64,000 nt of DNA. Origin: Salinicoccus halitifaciens (lineage in GTDB: Bacteria > Bacillota > Bacilli > Staphylococcales > Salinicoccaceae). The stretch covers positions 310,001-374,000 of the forward strand of contig NZ_JAJNCU010000001.1 in the NCBI RefSeq assembly GCF_021026095.1. The letters are read 5' to 3'. Position 1 is the stretch's first letter; each line of letters opens with the position of its first letter. This document shows positions 62,674 through 64,000 of the stretch, in pieces. The translations under genes and the position numbers were made by a program. The notes beneath the pieces are model-generated. The model had not been told where the DNA came from, did no database searches, and saw only the letters and a program-made list of their open reading frames with translations.

Positions 62674-62996
62674 AGCAAGGTGAAATAATTAAAATAAACC
62701 TCAATCCTGAGAGAGGACATGAACAACAGGGCTACCGTCCTTACATTTGTTTGAGCCATGAAATCATCAGCCAAGTATCGAATATAGCTATCTTTGCTCC
62801 AATAAGTAATACAAAGAGGGACTATCCATTCTATATCCCTTTAAAAAATACCGTCACAACCGGGAAAGTTCTTTTGGATCAATTGGTAGCGGTGGATTAC
62901 AATGCCCGTCAGTACGTGTCTGTAGAAACAGTGGATAACGACTTGCTGGAGGAGCTCCTGATGAAGGTGAGGGCGATATTTCAAAAAAGTTCTTAA
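62667..62996 (+). CDS. mazF: MazF/PemK-type endoribonuclease toxin
   Basis: 109-aa mRNA interferase. N-terminal GEIIKINLNPERGHEQQGYR (catalytic Arg region before RPYICLSH), then the middle ISNTKRDYPFYIPL with the second basic cluster, and VLLDQLVAVDYNARQYV, the conserved strand pair (with Gln-Leu-Val in place of the usual QIRTID). It cleaves single-stranded RNA at short motifs that cannot be predicted here. It starts within mazE, the usual coupling. Confidence 0.93.
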   Translation: MVKQGEIIKINLNPERGHEQQGYRPYICLSHEIISQVSNIAIFAPISNTKRDYPFYIPLKNTVTTGKVLLDQLVAVDYNARQYVSVETVDNDLLEELLMKVRAIFQKSS

Positions 62997-63081
62997 AAGA
63001 AATGCTTGCTTTCACAAATATCCATGACAAATCGAGACAGCTGAAATATTTAACATTTTTGAATGAGGAATAATTGTGCAG

Positions 63082-63113
63082 GGATAGAGGCGCATAGCTT
63101 CTGTCCTTTTATT
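63082..63113 (+). terminator. Terminator after mazEF
   Basis: GGATAGAGG and CTTCTGTCC pair over 9 positions (two G-U) around a 7-nt loop, followed by TTTTATTAT. Confidence 0.7.
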
Positions 63114-63193
63114 ATAATATCATCTAAAGTTTAGAGCATTATATCCAGCCGGCCCCGGGTAATAGTAAAATAAGAAAATGAACCGGAGGGATC

Positions 63194-63766
63194 ATGATGA
63201 ACAGTATTGAAACGTTTTCCACGGAGCAGGAAGTGATTAAAAGGATAGACGAGTTGAAGTCTGAAGGTGTGGATGAAAATCAGATTACGCTCGTTGCGGG
63301 TCACGACTTAGATGCAGGAGGGGCGTTCGAGGCATATTCAGGAGTGAAGATGAAAAACTCAGAAGGCAGTGCCTGGGATAAAGTCGTGTCGTTCTTCACC
63401 GATGATCAACCTGAAGAGCGGGTGGCCGAAAGTCTGGATCTGACTGCTTCAGAAGAAGAGGAATTCATGAGATCATTGGATGCCGGTAAGATCCTGCTCT
63501 ATGTGGATAAGCAGGCGACGGTGTCGGGGCAGGATACAGGCTTTATAGGCGGCCCGGGTGCAGGGGCGGCCGGCGCCGACGGCATCAGGATGACAGGCGG
63601 AGCCGGCAGAACGGACCTCGGGGCAGCAGGACTTGCAGGCGCACTCGATTCCAATGAAGATGACACTGGAAAAGCCCGAAGCGGTGAAGGAGTCACCTCC
63701 GATGAAGAATTGCGCAGACTCCGTGAAGAGGAAAACATCGATGAAATCCTTGGCGACAGAAAGTGA
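63194..63766 (+). CDS. General stress protein, YflT/GSP17M-like domain
   Basis: 190-aa protein. An N-terminal YflT-type domain (about 5-105, FSTEQEVIKRIDELKSEGVD, ITLVAGHD and ILLYVDKQ) is followed by a Gly/Ala-rich low-complexity stretch (about 115-160) and a charged C-terminal helix. Homologues are sigma-B-controlled general stress proteins of unknown activity. GGAGGG is just upstream of ATG 63194 (ATG 63197 is also possible). I could not find a convincing sigma-B promoter. The remaining 63767-64000 shows no supported gene. Confidence 0.85.
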   Translation: MMNSIETFSTEQEVIKRIDELKSEGVDENQITLVAGHDLDAGGAFEAYSGVKMKNSEGSAWDKVVSFFTDDQPEERVAESLDLTASEEEEFMRSLDAGKILLYVDKQATVSGQDTGFIGGPGAGAAGADGIRMTGGAGRTDLGAAGLAGALDSNEDDTGKARSGEGVTSDEELRRLREEENIDEILGDRK

Positions 63767-64000
63767 TTGATTTTAACAACCGGTGCAGGAGGAACTTTAT
63801 TCACTATCAATATCATCTTATATAATGAACTTCAAAAGGAGAGGGACGAAGCTTCTTGTTTCTTTAACGGTGTTTTCATCATTCTGTCATCAATTTCTAG
63901 AGGGCTCTCATCTTCTCTCGGCTTAAAGCCGGAGCATATATCAGTTTTGCAGCACCGGCCATGAGTGTTATATCAGAATATTGTATATACACAACCTCTA

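Noticed and set aside
63130-63160. Sigma-B promoter (GTTTAG ... GGGTAA) before the general stress protein
   Set aside because: The spacing between the two elements is about 22 nt rather than 12-15, so the match is not acceptable.
63767-63964. 65-aa frame at the right end
   Set aside because: It begins within the stop region of the stress protein, has no ribosome binding site and no recognisable features.

Overview
The window looks like chromosomal core sequence from a moderately GC-rich member of the Staphylococcaceae (Salinicoccus/Jeotgalicoccus-like; an inference from gene content and a GC near one half, not a database match). The evidence is the order miaB-ricA-mutS-mutL-hydrolase-miaA-hfq-glutathione-peroxidase-like-hflX-ynbB, the divergent lexA/sosA pair followed by ynzC, tkt and yneF, strong purine-rich ribosome binding sites, and TTG/GTG starts. 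I found no rRNA, tRNA, CRISPR array, intact prophage or transposase.

Layout. 0-7 kb: the 3' part of a DHA2 multidrug MFS transporter, a frameshifted NERD nuclease-like gene, a 51-bp tandem repeat array, an isochorismatase-family hydrolase and a heterodimeric ABC exporter. 7-20.7 kb: RNA modification and mismatch repair block (miaB, ricA, thiW, mutS, mutL, a lysophospholipase-like hydrolase, miaA, hfq, a glutathione-peroxidase fold protein without its catalytic Cys, hflX, ynbB, selO). 20.7-24.4 kb: pantothenate genes panE and panBC plus a secreted CAP protein. 24.4-28.1 kb: SOS control (lexA, sosA and three LexA boxes), ynzC, tkt, yneF. 28.2-36 kb: peptide-binding lipoprotein, a second heterodimeric ABC exporter (BmrCD-like), ccdA, ccdC, a DUF2621 protein and a micro-operon of three tiny proteins (DUF1659, DUF2922, YvrJ). 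36-45.5 kb: sbcDC, a second DHA2 transporter, a SCO copper chaperone, a CynX/NimT-type transporter, nucleoside hydrolase and ribokinase. 45.6-49.8 kb: two broken genes (DUF3243 with an internal stop, acyltransferase with a frameshift), a thiosulfate-type transporter and an MFS transporter. 50-54.7 kb: YitT protein, a CtsR-boxed operon (62-aa protein and Hsp20), a DUF5996 protein, comC, radC and an orphan. 54.9-58.5 kb: CarD regulator, a structured intergenic region with a probable small RNA, an M20 amidohydrolase and RtcB. 58.6-64 kb: three GNAT acetyltransferases, YihY, a HAD phosphatase, a small membrane protein, mazEF and a general stress protein.

How the parts work together. mutS/mutL (MutL carries the endonuclease motif), sbcDC, radC and lexA/sosA form a DNA-maintenance theme. 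ccdA, ccdC and the SCO protein serve cytochrome c and oxidase assembly. Nucleoside hydrolase and ribokinase form a nucleoside-ribose salvage pair. The most unusual items are the 532-nt gene-free stretch at 55.45-55.98 kb (a consensus promoter, hairpins, two terminators and a 9-nt match to the downstream Shine-Dalgarno), the CtsR operator in front of an unknown 62-aa protein, the Cys-less peroxidase, and a 37-nt hairpin repeat present upstream of two unrelated genes 51 kb apart.
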